Source: Gnetum montanum (Eukaryota > Streptophyta > Gnetopsida > Gnetales > Gnetaceae). From it: 64,000 nt of DNA. Positions 1-11,252 of the stretch are shown here, piece by piece. The translations under genes were made by a program, and so were the position numbers. The stretch spans positions 180,667 through 244,666 of the forward strand of contig MNCI01002932.1 of NCBI GenBank assembly GCA_015680685.1. Reading direction: 5' to 3'. The notes under the pieces were generated by a model, which saw only the letters and a program-made list of their open reading frames with translations, made no database searches and had not been told where the DNA came from. Positions within the stretch are counted from its first letter, which is position 1, and every line of letters begins with the position of its first letter.

Positions 1-1560
1 ATGGGAAGTTAAAGCTTTGTCAAAGTGCATGAACACCTTATAGCCCTCAGGAAATTGGCTAACACTATTGATATGTTCATCAAGGAACTCAAGATCTATG
101 GTTGCATGGTTATTAATAGGTGAAACAATGAGTTTTATGGCTATAGCTTGACCTTTCATCAAAGATTAAGAGATGTAATGAAGATCAAACTCCACTATTT
201 ATGGCTTTCCATTGGGCTATACAACTACTCTTGTAGATATTAGTTGTTATGGCTCTAAGTACACCTGGCTTCTGAAAAGGTAGTGTCTCCACTTTTCAAT
301 GAGAAGACTAGTGCTAGACAATACTTCTCCACTTCAATGTATTGGGTTTCATGGGAAACTAATGCATGGATAAGATAGTATACTAGCATTTATGCTCCAT
401 CATCAAGTTTCTAATAGAGTAGAGAGGCAATAGATGTATTGGAGATAGCAAGGTAGATGTAGAGTGGTTTACCCTCTTGTAAGGGATAGGTTGTCAATAG
501 CTATGCCAACTCTTACTTAAGGCTTTCAAAGACCTCTTGGCATTGATTCATCCACTCATAGTGAAACCCTTTCTTAAGTAAGTGTTGCATTTGTTGTAAT
601 CTATTTGTAAGCTTAGCAATAAACCTATGGATAAATTGTAATCTACCTTGTAATCCTCAAAGCTATTTAACTTAGAAGGTGCTACTAATTTTGATATGGC
701 CTTAACCTTATTAGGATCGACATGTATCCCTACTTCAAACACTAAAAAGCCAAGAATCTTACTAGTCTTGACACCAAAAACACACTTCTTAGGATTAAGT
801 CTAACTTCATACTTAAGACATCATTTAAGTACATAGTCTAGGTCATGTGCATGGTTGTTGGCCACATTGGATTTCATAGCTATATCATCTACATAATTGT
901 TAAGAAAACCTAGCATGTAGTCACTAAAGATATAGGTCATGGCTCACTGGTAAGTTGCTCCCACGTTCTTAAGGCCAAAGGGCATCATAGTATAGCAAAA
1001 GATACATCAAGGGGTCATGAAGGTCATGCTAAGCTAATGTTATGGGTTTATCCTAATCTACTTATATCCTGAGAACCTATCCATAAAGGAAAATAAGGCA
1101 TGTCTAGCAATAGTATCAATAAGTTGATCAATACTAGGCAAAGGAAAGTCATCCTTGATGGTTGCTTTATTTAGGTCTCAAAATTTGATGTAAATATGAA
1201 TACTCACATTTTTCTTAGGGATTGCTACTATGTTGGACATCCATTCTGCATANAATACTCGCATTTTTCTTAGGGATTGCTACTATGTTGGACATCCATT
1301 CTGCATAGTTGATAGACCTAATGAAACTAGTGTGGTAGAGTTTTGTGATTTCATCATGGACTGCTAAGGCCAAATCAAGTCTAATTTTGTGCACAATTTG
1401 TTTAATTGGTCTAATGCTAGGATCTAGTAGGATTTTGTGTTGTACTAGGCATGGGTCTAGGATTAGCATATCTTCATATGACTAGACGAAGATCTTCATA
1501 TTGCCTTGTAGGACCTTGGTGATGTCTTGAGCCTATTGAGGTTCTAGTGAGGAACTTAGT
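1..1560 (-). pseudogene. Ty3/gypsy pol relic: reverse transcriptase, RNase H, start of a second RNase H
   Basis: Read on the minus strand from about 1560 down to 1, this is the middle of a Ty3/gypsy polyprotein. In order: a linker with SYEDM and LVQHK, the RT entry motif YAEWMSNIVAIPKKN, KDDFPLPSIDQLID, MMPFGLKNVGATYQ, the catalytic YVDD (884-895), then an RNase H segment with VEKYCLALVFSLK near 300-350. The last codons before the edge (QFPEGYKVFMHFD) resemble the start of the extra archaeal-type RNase H of Tat-lineage elements; that lineage call is inference. Several in-frame stops and a false join at 1253 make it non-functional. The RT keeps its YVDD but loses conserved Trp and Gln codons to stops. 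It belongs to a different lineage from the elements at 21-57 kb, whose RT carries FMDD. Confidence 0.88.
1199..1307. repeat. 54-bp duplication around a single N (assembly join)
   Basis: Positions 1199-1252 and 1254-1307 are the same 54 bases with one mismatch, separated by a single N at 1253. The duplicated bases encode one copy of the RT motif YAEWMSNIVAIPKKN, which a real RT has only once. The likeliest cause is an overlap that the assembler failed to collapse. Confidence 0.85.
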
Positions 1561-2023
1561 TTTAGCATTTTCTTCTTACCATTATTTGTCATGAAAGGCC
1601 TAAATACATTTTTCTTGGATGTGCATTGCATTTTGATTCCTCTCCTTTGGAATTATTTGGCTTGCGTTGATGAGATGTTTTCATGGATTTGCAATGCCTT
1701 GTAGTGGCTCTCCTTGGAGGCTCTTATCTTAATGTAGTCGATTTCCCTTTGTTGGTTGTGCATCGCTTCATGGTTACATTCCTCAAAAATGCCTTAGGTA
1801 GCATTGTTGATTTTTCTTTTAGGATGTACATCATGTTCTTGGAATGGTCTCCTATATGTGTATGTTCTTCATAGAGGTGCATTGCATCACTTATGCAAGC
1901 ATTCTTCTTCTTGAAGACGTTGTCCATAGTGTATGCGAGTGCTCTCTTCTTGGAGACACCATGCATAGTAGACACCAGAGATCTCTCCTTGGAGGTTCCA
2001 TGCTTACAGATGTGAGAGATTTT
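1561..2023. other. unassigned stretch with one copy of a dispersed direct repeat
   Basis: No domain is recognisable on either strand. Positions 1711-1838 match 3060-3181 closely in the same orientation. Short echoes of a CTCCTTGGAGG motif recur around 1711, 1940 and 1985, which suggests old, degenerate tandem duplication. Short ORFs cross it on both strands, but none shows a family motif. Confidence 0.5.
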
Positions 2024-3048
2024 GTATACTCTTATTTATTATAATACTAATATTTGGCCAAAAGTCAGTTATCTCTAGAAGATTAACCATAATATGTAGT
2101 TATGGAAGTAGCGAATTTAGAAGATATGGAATGCCACCAATCCTTCAAAAATTAGACATTTTTGTGATATTTGATTCATTAAGATTTTCTCATTAGTATT
2201 CAATGATCTCATTTGGATGTTCATGACCCAAGATGTCATATCTGTAATATGAAAGATACATTTATCCATTATTTTTTAACTTTTCCCCTTGCTTAAAGCT
2301 CTTGGACTTAGTGTAGTAGGTATTTACATGGCTTTCAATCAAGATTAGATGAAGTTTTATTTGGTGGAATTCCTCAAGTTTAAGAAATTCTACTTCATAC
2401 TTGATATTTCTTTCATCCACTTATTCTTTATGCCATCTAAAAGTTTTAATGTAATGTGGTTTCTCACAAAGATTCTCTTGCTAATTTTCTTCCATTGTTA
2501 GTACAAGATGACATCATTCAATAGTTGATGTTTTAGTTGAATTTCTAAATGTTTCTCTCATTATTTTTTCTTTTTTATTAATAAGAAACATTTTGTAGAG
2601 AGTAAAAATCCATTTGGGTGCTTCTAAATTAGGGTAAGATCTAATCCTTTTCCTAGCCAAGAGGATAGGTTTTTTAGGATTGGATGTAAGGATGAAACTT
2701 TGAAAAGGCATCTTCAAAACTATTGGCCTTTGTTTTTTTGTTGTTTTTGAGTTTCTCCTCTACTTCTCTACTTTTATACTCTAAATTTTGTATTTTTAAT
2801 ATATTTATTTTTTAAGGTCTGACACCCATAATGAATCCTATGTATACTACATGGTTAGTTTGATTATTATACCTATTTGTCTAGGTTCCTATCTAAGCCC
2901 GTGTCCTGCTAGTAATATTACATTGAATCACCCTAGATTTACCACCATAAGACTAGCCATAACCATATGAAAATACCATCACTACTCAAGAGAAAACTAG
3001 GAAATAAATATTACATTCATGTTATAATTAATTAGTTAAAACATTTAG
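2024..3048 (+). pseudogene. LINE 3' end fragment (zf-RVT region and 3' UTR)
   Basis: This segment aligns along its full length with 47291-48309. On the plus strand it carries the C-terminal part of an L1-like LINE ORF2: KIWNAT-PSKIRHF, then CHIC-NMKDTFIHYF, the pattern of the zinc-binding reverse-transcriptase-associated domain. A long 3' UTR follows. The LINE end is probably the GGTCTGACACCC near 2818-2829, which resembles the last bases of the complete LINE at 15208-15222. The similarity to the 47-48 kb copy runs about 220 bp past that point. Frameshifts separate the motifs, so it is a relic. Confidence 0.72.
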
Positions 3049-3059
3049 TTTGGTATGAG

Positions 3060-3181
3060 TCCTTGAAGGCTCTTATCTTAATGCAGTCAATTTCCCTTTG
3101 TTGGTTGTGCATCACTTCATGGTTATGCTCTTGAAAAATTCTTTAGGTAGCATTGCTGATTTTTCTTTTAGGATGTGCATT
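3060..3181 (+). repeat. second copy of a dispersed direct repeat
   Basis: It matches 1711-1838 in the same orientation with scattered substitutions. The two copies lie either side of the LINE 3' fragment at 2024-3048. The LINE piece may therefore have entered a pre-existing duplicated tract, or been duplicated along with it. Confidence 0.7.
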
Positions 3182-3354
3182 GTGTCATGGTTGCACTACT
3201 TTGAGGATTTCGTGTTTCATAGTCAAATGTTTATCATGTTATGTACCTTTCCCCCATATCTTATGATTGGGGCAGACTCACATATTGTCTTGCAATCTTC
3301 TATAAATTAGTTTTTGAGGGATCAATGATGCATGCATGGATTGTTATGGGATGG

Positions 3355-4254
3355 TGATGAGTGGCTAGGTACCCCTACATCCAACCATACAAATCACGGG
3401 CGTTCACAAGCGACTCGATCGAATTCCGTAGACTATAACCACTTAACATACACCAGACCCTAACCAGTGAAACCTTGGGGTTAGAATGGTTGCTATCTTC
3501 CTAATCTCACTTGTGATGTCTCTTTATGATGGTTAAGTGAGATCAAGACTAATGATTTTTATATCTTTTTGCATATCTTTTTGTGGCTAATTAAGGTATG
3601 AAAAGTAAGGAATAAATTATTATCTAATCTATAATTATCCTAGCTTATACTCTAACTATTCCTAGCATAAGTATCCAATCCCATCTTCTGAGCACGTTCT
3701 GGGCATCTCCTAAAACTTCTAGGGTACCAGACGTTAAGCGTCACTAGGCTTACCAAGTGTTTGATTTATGTTTGAGATGGTCACACTCATGGCCTTTACG
3801 AACTACAAATAAGCAATAGCGATTAAGATGACGATAATGGAAACTTAAGTAATTAACAAGTAACTAACAAAGCATAAACATCTTAAACTACTGAATGCAT
3901 AAAATAGCTAATTCCAAATGCTGCAAGGAATGCTTGAATAGTTCGTCTTTATTGCCATCACGCCAATGGGCTCAGATACATTAACGCTCGAATAAAGAGA
4001 CAATCACTTTTCTTACACCTGCTGCAGGCACTTGGAAAATATTCTATCTCTTACGGGAACAAACTGCAAGAGCTTCGCTACAACTAACTGAAAGATGCCT
4101 AAATGAGGAGGAAGGCCCTATTATTTATAGGCCAAGATAGGTGGCTATGTAAACGGGGCCACGTCGATGCAAGGAGGCTACATCGATGGGCCCGCATCGA
4201 TGCGGTAGCGTATACGCGACCTAGTCGACGCATTGACTTAATGACACTTCATCA
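3355..4254 (-). mobile_element. solo LTR of the element A/B/C family, target duplication GATGG
   Basis: A 900-bp LTR in minus orientation, beginning TGATGAGTGG and ending CTTCATCA on the plus strand. It is flanked by the 5-bp direct repeat GATGG (3350-3354 and 4255-4259). Its inner part matches the LTRs of elements A, B and C, notably the CAACCATAC segment near the plus-strand start and the CTAGG-TTACCAAGTGTT-type segment. A promoter-like TATTTATAGG (a TATAAATA on the minus strand) lies near 4123. There is no internal region, so recombination between two LTRs probably removed it. The tandem copy at 4673-4725 preserves the uninterrupted target. Confidence 0.92.
4145..4235 (-). promoter_or_regulatory. 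CATCGATG-rich U3 array upstream of the LTR TATA box
   Basis: Within about 90 bp there are four closely spaced palindromic or near-palindromic sites of the type GTCGATGC, CATCGATG, GCATCGATGC and GTCGACGC. On the minus strand they lie just upstream of the TATA-like box near 4123, where U3 enhancers are expected. The segment is unusually GC- and CpG-rich for this window. Similar but fewer motifs occur in the LTRs at 33650-33710 and 46990-47020. A regulatory role is inference. Confidence 0.5.
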
Positions 4255-5359
4255 GATGGTATGTTTGGGTTTGGCTTGGTCATACTATATGAGGGGAAGG
4301 TGTGGGAAGAGTAGTGATGATTGTTCATAGGCATAGAGCAATACATGGGTTCTTCCCCACCCTAAGGGATGTCTCTCCCTGCCCATAAAATTGCAGCCTC
4401 ATTGTTCACGTCCATGATTCATGAGCCTTGTTGTGAGAAGGATACCCCTAGTGGATGTGGTGTCCAAATTGTTTGATGTTTATGGTCGAGAGAAAAGGTT
4501 TGTAGAGTTGCATACATGTTTGATGGGGTTGGTTGCACTACTTGGAGGGATTTCGTGCTTCATAGTCAAATATTTATTGTGTTATGTACCTTCACCTCAT
4601 ATCTTATGATTAGGGTAGATTCACTCATGTCATCTTACAATCTTTTATAAATTAGTTTTAAGGGATCATTGATGCATGCATGGATTGTTGCAAGATGGTA
4701 TGTTTTAGTTTGGCTTGGTTATACTATATGGGGGGAAGGTTGGGGGAGAGCAGTGATGACTGCTCGTAGGGATAGAGTGATATGTGGGTTCCCCCTAAGG
4801 ATGTCTCATCCTACCCACAATATTGTGGTCTCATTATTCATGTCCATGACTCACAAGCCTTGTTGTGAGAAGGACATCCCTAGGGAATGGGATGTCCATG
4901 TTGTTGGATGTTTACAGTTGAGATAAAAGGCTTGCAGAGTTGTAGACATGTTCCATGGGGTTGGTTGCCTAGGAAGCCTAGATCCAAGGAAGCATGTATG
5001 TTTAGCTTGTGGTGTGATTATCTTAAATGTTTTTGTACATGTTTTAAGAGCCCATTTGCAAGAATCAAGTGAATGCAGCATCAATATTGATGGCTATAGT
5101 ATTGAAAAAGTCTTTCTAAAAATGATAGCAGTTAAGCACGTGGGAATGGCTGCATCGATTTGGTGTGGTTGAGGTAGCAGAGCATCTCGACGCCCCCATA
5201 GGGTAGCATCAAGTGCATGCTTCCTTTGCCTAATCATGGATTCAACCACTCAGTAGTACATGGGTGGTACATGTGAGTTCACGTGCACATTTCAAGGAAT
5301 GAAGAGGATGTAGGTTCTCTTATCCTTCATGCATGTGTGATGCCTCGCTCTTTAATGCT

Positions 5360-6354
5360 AGTGAGTGTGTTCTTCCTTAGGATGAGTCAACCTAGAAATT
5401 AGATGAATAGAATGTTGAGGGTGATCCTAGAGTACATTAATAGGAAACATGAGTGCCTCAATGCAAATTTTCATTTGGGATCCTCAAGTCGTGGTCTAGG
5501 ATTAATCCTCGAGGCTGAAGCTAGAAAGCCCAACCACAAAGGATTGTGGTGTAGGTATTTGGGTTGCCATTTTGCGATCATATCACCTCAAAAGTTACCT
5601 TTTGTGGATTCAAAGACTTATGCTAGCCCTACCATTGGAGTAACTTGTTGAGTTTGAACATTTTCTTATCCTCAGCAGTAAATTTTCTGAGGGTTAGGAG
5701 TAGTCGGACAGATGGTAGAGGCTCATGTTTCATAAATCCTTTGTTTTGGTTGCACGACACTCTATTTTTGGGTTTCACATAGAGCTTTGGAGGTGTGTGG
5801 TTTTTGAATGATGAATGATGGTATTTGAAAGCCTAGATCGTAGGAGGCATGTCTATTTACCTCATGGTCTAACTATTTCGAATGTTCTTGCTTTCAAGAA
5901 TGTCCATTGTAGCCTTGGGTGTGATGGTCCTAATGGTTCATGTTTATGAATCTTGAGCTGATTCGAGAGATAGATGCCCTCCATGGTTGAAAAATACAAT
6001 AGATAGAGAAAGGCTTGTGGAGTTATGAACATGTTCTATGATGTCCATAGTTAAAAAGTGTCTAGTGAGTTCATTCATTTCTTAAGGTGAGTCAACTTGA
6101 AAACTAGATGAATAGAATGTTGAGGGTGCTTATAGAGTATGTTAATTAGAAATGTGAGTGCCTTAATGCAAATGTTCATCTGGGATCCTCAAGCCAGGGT
6201 CTAGTGCTAACAATCTGGGTTAGAGCTAGAAAGCCTAGCCATCGAGGATTGTGGTATAGGTATTTGAATTGCCGTTTCATGATCATATCACCTTAAAAGT
6301 ACCTTTTGTGGATTCAAAGACTTATGTTGGCCTTGCCCTTGGAGTAACTTGATT
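5360..6354 (+). repeat. direct repeat pair, about 290 bp, spaced about 705 bp
   Basis: Positions 5360-5651 and 6064-6354 align in the same orientation. Landmarks are GATGAATAGAATGTTGAGGG at 5402 and 6109, and CTTTTGTGGATTCAAAGAC in both. The intervening 5700-6060 carries degenerate echoes of 4915-5045. Together with the 437-bp duplication this makes 3190-6354 a patchwork of direct repeats. No protein domain is seen; the ORF at 5403-5651 resembles nothing I recognise and is not kept open in the second copy. Confidence 0.75.
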
Positions 6355-6891
6355 CAAGATGTCTCAATTGCATTCCATATGTCTCAAGTATTCTCCAGAT
6401 ATCTTAGCTTGATTCTATACATCCCAACTATGCCAAAACAATGAGTCCAAGACATCGTAGCCTGACTCTAGACATCTCCTCTAAAACTACCAACTTTTGG
6501 GCAAGTTGTCACACTATCCTCCAAGATGTTTTAAATGAACATGAATTTTTAAAGATTTAAAATTTGAAATTAAGAGGGGGAAGATGAAGAGACAGCACCA
6601 AAAGTATAAATAGACCTCTTAAGCCTTCAATTGGGTTAATAGAGTCTAGGGAGAGAAAGAGAGTTAGGGAGTGAGATGTAAATTGCAAGAAAATAGTAGA
6701 GAGATAGATGACCAAGTTCCTTGATCATCATCCTTGTGTAAGTGTGATTTCTTTGATTGAGTGTGTATGAGGATTGGATTGAATTTCTTGTTTTTCCTTG
6801 GAAATGTGTGCTTCCTTTCTACTATAAATTATCCATTTACATAAGAATAAATATTTCATTTTTTTTCTTATTCAAATTTTCTATTTTTAAC
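6350..6891 (+). mobile_element. candidate 5' LTR ahead of a gag-protease relic
   Basis: This stretch starts exactly where the upstream direct repeat ends, with TGATTCAAGATG, and may end at TTTTTAACA near 6891. It contains a TATAAATAG box (6605-6613) at a plausible U3/R position and about 30-bp degenerate repeats (TTGATTCTA-ACATC type) between 6360 and 6480. The bases after 6891 (TTGAGAGATCTTGG) could be a decayed methionine-tRNA primer site with a small deletion. No second LTR is present, so the boundaries are inferred. Confidence 0.45.
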
Positions 6892-7295
6892 ATTGAGAGA
6901 TCTTGGATTATGGAATCCAATGAAGAGCCTCATTAGATTGATATTAACTTGGCTTAGGATTGAAGAAAATTGCATTCAAGTGGATATTTCTCATCTCAAT
7001 TGCAAAGAATCACTTCAAATTCTCATGCTCAAGTGAATTCTCTCTTGCTACTTATTCCACTCATCCTAGGGTTTAAAAATTTTCCTGTTAATTCCTAAGT
7101 TTGTCATATATTTCTAGAATTTGAAGATAATTGTAGAATTATACATCCATTAGCTTACAATAGCTAGGATTTGAAGATCTTAACTCATTTCTTATAAGAT
7201 TTGAGTATTCCTACTTTTATTCCTTGAGCATTCTTGAATATTTCACCTTTCCTTGTAAAATTTTATGAAATTTATCTTTTTGAACAATTTTTGTC

Positions 7296-9050
7296 ATGCC
7301 TCCAAAAAAAATAATATAGTTCAAGCTTTGTTAAGAAGCATGAATGACATAAGAAATGATCTCAAGGTCATTTTTGAGAAACTTAAAAAGATTGAAGAGA
7401 ACAAAGGATATGCTGCCTCACCAAAAGAATCTAAGCAAGGGTATAATTCATGCAATTCTTCATCAAGACCTTTTTCAAGACATTCATCAATGACAACCCT
7501 CGAAGATGATCTTCCTTTTAACAATGAAAAATTTGAAGAAGGAGAAGATCAAGGTGATGCTTTTCTTCATGCTCTTAGTGTTGAAAATAAGTCTCAAGGT
7601 TTTATGTTTTCTTAAAAAAGGAAAAAGGTTTCTTCTAAGCCTCAAAGGAAGAAAAGTGAAGGAAATGAAGTCACTCTTGCAAAAGCTTTTAGACATGCTT
7701 CAAGAATACCACATGTTGAGGTCAACTCCTTCAAGGGCATGAAAGGAATTGAATGTTTCCCCTCTTGGGTTAAAATGACTAACAAGTACTTTGAACTTGA
7801 AGATGTAGAAAATCATAAAAAGGTGTCATATGCTAAAACCAAATTGGAAGGCATGACACTTATATGAGAGAAGGAAAGTCATTTTTACAAGATGAAAAAT
7901 AACACTCCTATTAAGAATTGGTCTTTAATGCAATTCATGCTCAATCAAAAACTTGAGAAGACTCATCATAGATGAAAAGACATCCAAAAATTAAAATACC
8001 TAAGGTTGAATGATAAGAGTATGAAGGACTAATACATGGATTTTTAGAAGGCTTTCGAGCTTACAAAAGTTCATTTGAATGACTATGAGCAAACATCAAA
8101 CTTTCAAGGAGGACTCAAAAGGGAGTATTAACAAGAGCTAAACTTTTATGAACCCCAAACATTGGATGAGGCTTTTGAATTGGATTTTAAGCCTAAGAAG
8201 AAACTCCAAGGCTATAATAGAGATCCTAAATCTTCTAATGGCAAAGACTCCAAAAATTCTAAAGGTAAGAAAGAAGCCAAGAAAAAGGGAAATGCCAAAG
8301 GAGACACCAAGGAGAATCAATAGAAGTCTAAGGAGAGCTAAGATTCCAGGAAAGACTACTCCAACAATGGAAAAAGTCAAGGTAATAGCTATGCATCCAA
8401 ACATCAATGTTTCAAGTATGGTTGAAAGGGACACAAGCAATGAAAGTGTAAAAAGCAAAATATCTCTAAAAAAATGGAACTTCAAACCTTAGAAAAGGGA
8501 GAATCCTCCAATGAAGGTAATCCTCATAATCCTATAATTAAAGATATAATTGAAATTAGTTCTTGCAACATTATGGAAATTGTGAATAATAATGAGGATC
8601 CTATGGGAAAACTACTCTTTAGGATTGACACTAGGTGTCTTTATAGGGGTAAATGGATACACATTTTGATTAATGATGATGCTATAGAAAATGTGATTTC
8701 TTAAAAGGCTATTTCTAAGATAAGCTTGAAGACATGTCCATACCCTAGGCCCTATAGAATTCATTGGCTTTCAAATAAGTGAAGGAGAAGTATATTTTGT
8801 CTTTCAAAATTAGTTCCTTTAAAGAGAAGGTACATTATGACATTCTTCCAATTGATTGTGTTGATGTTATTTTGGGAAGACCTTGGAACTTTGACAGAAA
8901 GGCTTCTTTTTATGGTGCAAGAAATGTTTGATCTATATTAATTGAAGATGGAATACATGAATTAATTCCTATGAATGGATAACATTATAAGAAAAATGAC
9001 CCTAAAAATGCTACATTGATCTTGCTTAGTGAGCGAGACAAAGTTACATG
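7296..9050 (+). pseudogene. Ty3/gypsy (chromovirus-like) gag-protease, truncated before RT
   Basis: The frame opening at 7265 and its continuation encode a Gag with an acidic, low-complexity N-terminus. A probable start reads MPPKK at 7296, now shifted by one base in an A run. Next come a capsid-like block (FPSWVKMTNKYFELEDVENH near 7760), a Lys-rich linker, and a knuckle-like KHQCFKYG-KGHKQ-KCKK near 8400-8455 with stops. The protease follows: RCLYRGKWIHILIN at 8633, then PYPRPYRIHWLS, and ILGRPWNFDRKASFYG near 8870-8920. The expected catalytic DSG/DTG reads DDA here. The order matches chromovirus Gag-protease. Similarity stops about 9050 and no RT follows, so the element is cut off. Stops at 7614 and beyond disable it. 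Confidence 0.75.
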
Positions 9051-9962
9051 ATAAACCATTTAAAATAGTCTACTTTAAAGTGTTGTTTCTCCAAACAATT
9101 GCAAGATATACATCTACATTTATTTACCTTGCATCCTAGCAAGTCGAAAATAGAAACCCACAAACAAAACATAAACTCCTAAAAGAGGTACTCAATGCCA
9201 TAGAATTTATGTTAAACCCCTCCTGACACAAAATCAATAGTCAAATTTGATGAACACCATGCATCAACTGGATGCATCCAAAAGAATTAATTCTTTAGTT
9301 CTCCATGCATATTTAGTAATACAACACCATTCATGGTAAAATATGCCAGCTAAAAAGATAGTAGCCTTCAAGTCAGCCATTAAAGGACTATTCATAATAC
9401 ATGTATACCTCTTGAAGTTATTCACATACACAAAAAAAAAAATTCAAATAATCCAACTCTTGTGCTAAACATCTAGCTAGAGTTTTAGCTTCGCAAACAT
9501 TGGTGAAAATAATAAGGGTAAATAAAATGTCTTCCACGATGCCCCTAAAATCACAACTCGGTACACCAAATCTACCATTCAAGGAAACTTTTAAAAACTT
9601 ACAAGAAATATTAAATAAATTTTTCCTCGGTTAATTCTGACAATCCAGCCAAATTTTTTTGCAAAATTAACTTCACGTGGAAATAATGAGGTGTTGGCCT
9701 TGTAACCCAAGATTCGATTCTACCAAGTAGTATTTAGTTATAAATTAAAAAAAATTATTATAAGAATTCTGAAACTAGTGAAATATATCCAAGGAATCTA
9801 AATGATCCGAAGTGATGGGAAGCAAAAATTTTAGTTTCAGTATTTAAAATTAATTTTTAAAGGTTTCGTTCATGTAAATAAGCCAAGGAGACCATAAATT
9901 CAAGGCTACCATTCACTGTAAGATCTTGAATTAAAAGGTATCAAATACAACAAGACGGCATA
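9051..9962. other. unassigned AT-rich stretch, possible RNase H-like remnant on minus
   Basis: Nothing is clear on the plus strand. On the minus strand, between about 9600 and 9430, one frame reads GRFGVPSCDFRGIVEDI and then TNVCEAKTLARCLAQELDY. That loosely resembles the GGI-RD and AEA-AL blocks of plant RNase H-like domains linked to LINEs. The likeness is weak and carries stops, so no gene is called. Confidence 0.25.
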
Positions 9963-10154
9963 TCCATTATCTTTGGACTGGCTAACCCTGTCGTGATTTT
10001 TATTTTTCTTGGCCATTTTTATCTTTTTGCCATGTTGTCCGGGTCCTTGCTTGTGGTGGGTGGACACGCACACTGGTGGTGAAGGTTTTTTCTGCAGTCA
10101 AGGTTGCAGAACGGTGTCAGGAAAGCGCGCGGCCCCAGTCATGGGCAAGTCACA

Positions 10155-11252
10155 ATGATGGATTCAGCTTCTGCATCTCCTCAGGGAAGTTCATCTACCT
10201 CACCCCAAATTGATTTTCTTTTATCGGATGATATTTTTGAAGCAGTTTCTAAAGATTTCACATCTCGTTTTCTGTTTTTTCAAATTGTGGGGTTTTTACC
10301 ATGGTCCCCAAGTTTAAACACTCAAGTCCATAGCCTCCTTCTACCCCATGGCATTTAGGTTTCTCATGCTCGTTACTACGCTCGTCATTTCATTTTGGTA
10401 GAATTATTTGATGCTTCCCAGGTTGAAAAGGCTCTCTCTCAAAAAAATTTTCCAACTAGAAATGCAACCCTAATCACACGCACTTGGAGTTTTGACTTTA
10501 ATGTCAATGACCCGACTTTTAATATAATTCCTTGTTATGTAGAACTGCCCAATCTTCCACTCAATCTTCCACTCATTTTCTCCTCCATTGAGAGGGACAT
10601 TGTTAGCACCCTAGGCCCTATGATTTTCGATCATTGTATGGTGATCAATGGAACTCAAATTTGCCATTATTGTATTGAACTGGATATAGCCCATCGGAAG
10701 ACCTCATTAACCCTTGGAGCTGGTGGAAAACTCTTCACCCAAAAAGTGGACTATGTTTACCTTCCAAACTCATGTAGCTATTGTCACAGGGCTGAGCATC
10801 ATATCTCGGCGTGTCCTATCCTAGCCAGGAAGAAACAACCTATAGCATCTCAGAAGACTTGTTCCCCAGTCACACCACCAGTAGGCCCATCCTCAGTATC
10901 CTTTAAATTTAGATCTCCTCCCCCAACAACTCCTAAATCATCCTCTCAGTTTAGCCTCTCCAAGCTACAGAAACAACAGTCAAGTACTCACACCTCCACC
11001 CAAGTCATCCCTTCAAACGTTGTCAAGAACTCATTCTCGGAGGATGAGTTCGTGGTGGCCAGTGGAAGGAAACGAGTCAAAGCTTCCTTTCATTCTACTT
11101 CTCCCTCCAACTCCTCTTCACTAGACACTTCCATGGCCCTTGTCCCCACCAACAACTCCTTTTCCCTCCTATCAGGAACAAAGGAAACTAATACTTCAAC
11201 TCCCAACCCTTTTGTTGACATCCCATCCAAACTACCCCTCGTTTCCCCATGA
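10155..11252 (+). pseudogene. LINE1 ORF1: nucleic-acid-binding protein with CCHC knuckle
   Basis: ORF1 proteins bind LINE RNA and act with ORF2 in the retrotransposition particle. I start at the in-frame ATG ATG at 10155; an upstream ATG at 10141 is out of frame. The first ~70 codons are Ser-rich. The body resembles the DUF4283-like region of plant LINE ORF1 (FLFFQIVGFLPW, ITRTWSFDFNV, YVELPNLPLNLPL, GGKLFTQKVDYVYLP). A zinc knuckle CSYCHRAEHHISAC (C-x2-C-x4-H-x4-C) lies near 10768-10810, followed by a long Ser/Thr/Pro-rich tail. One TAG at 10356-10358 interrupts it; otherwise it is open to 11252. Its stop overlaps the ORF2 start. Confidence 0.8.

Larger units (their letters stand above)
3190..4967 (+). 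repeat. tandem duplication, unit about 437 bp, first copy split by a solo LTR
   Basis: Copy 1 is 3190-3354 plus 4260-4530; copy 2 is 4531-4967. They align closely once the solo LTR at 3355-4254 and one copy of its target duplication are removed. Landmarks are ATTTCGTG-TTCATAGTCAAAT, GATGCATGCATGGATTGTT and GGTATGTTT in both copies. Weaker echoes of the unit occur near 5985-6045. No protein domain is visible; the ORFs crossing it differ between copies. Confidence 0.8.

Noticed and set aside
8138-8485. Hydrophobic 115-residue minus-strand ORF resembling a membrane protein
   Set aside because: It is antisense to the Lys-rich gag linker; the hydrophobic look comes from complementing AAG/AAA codons.
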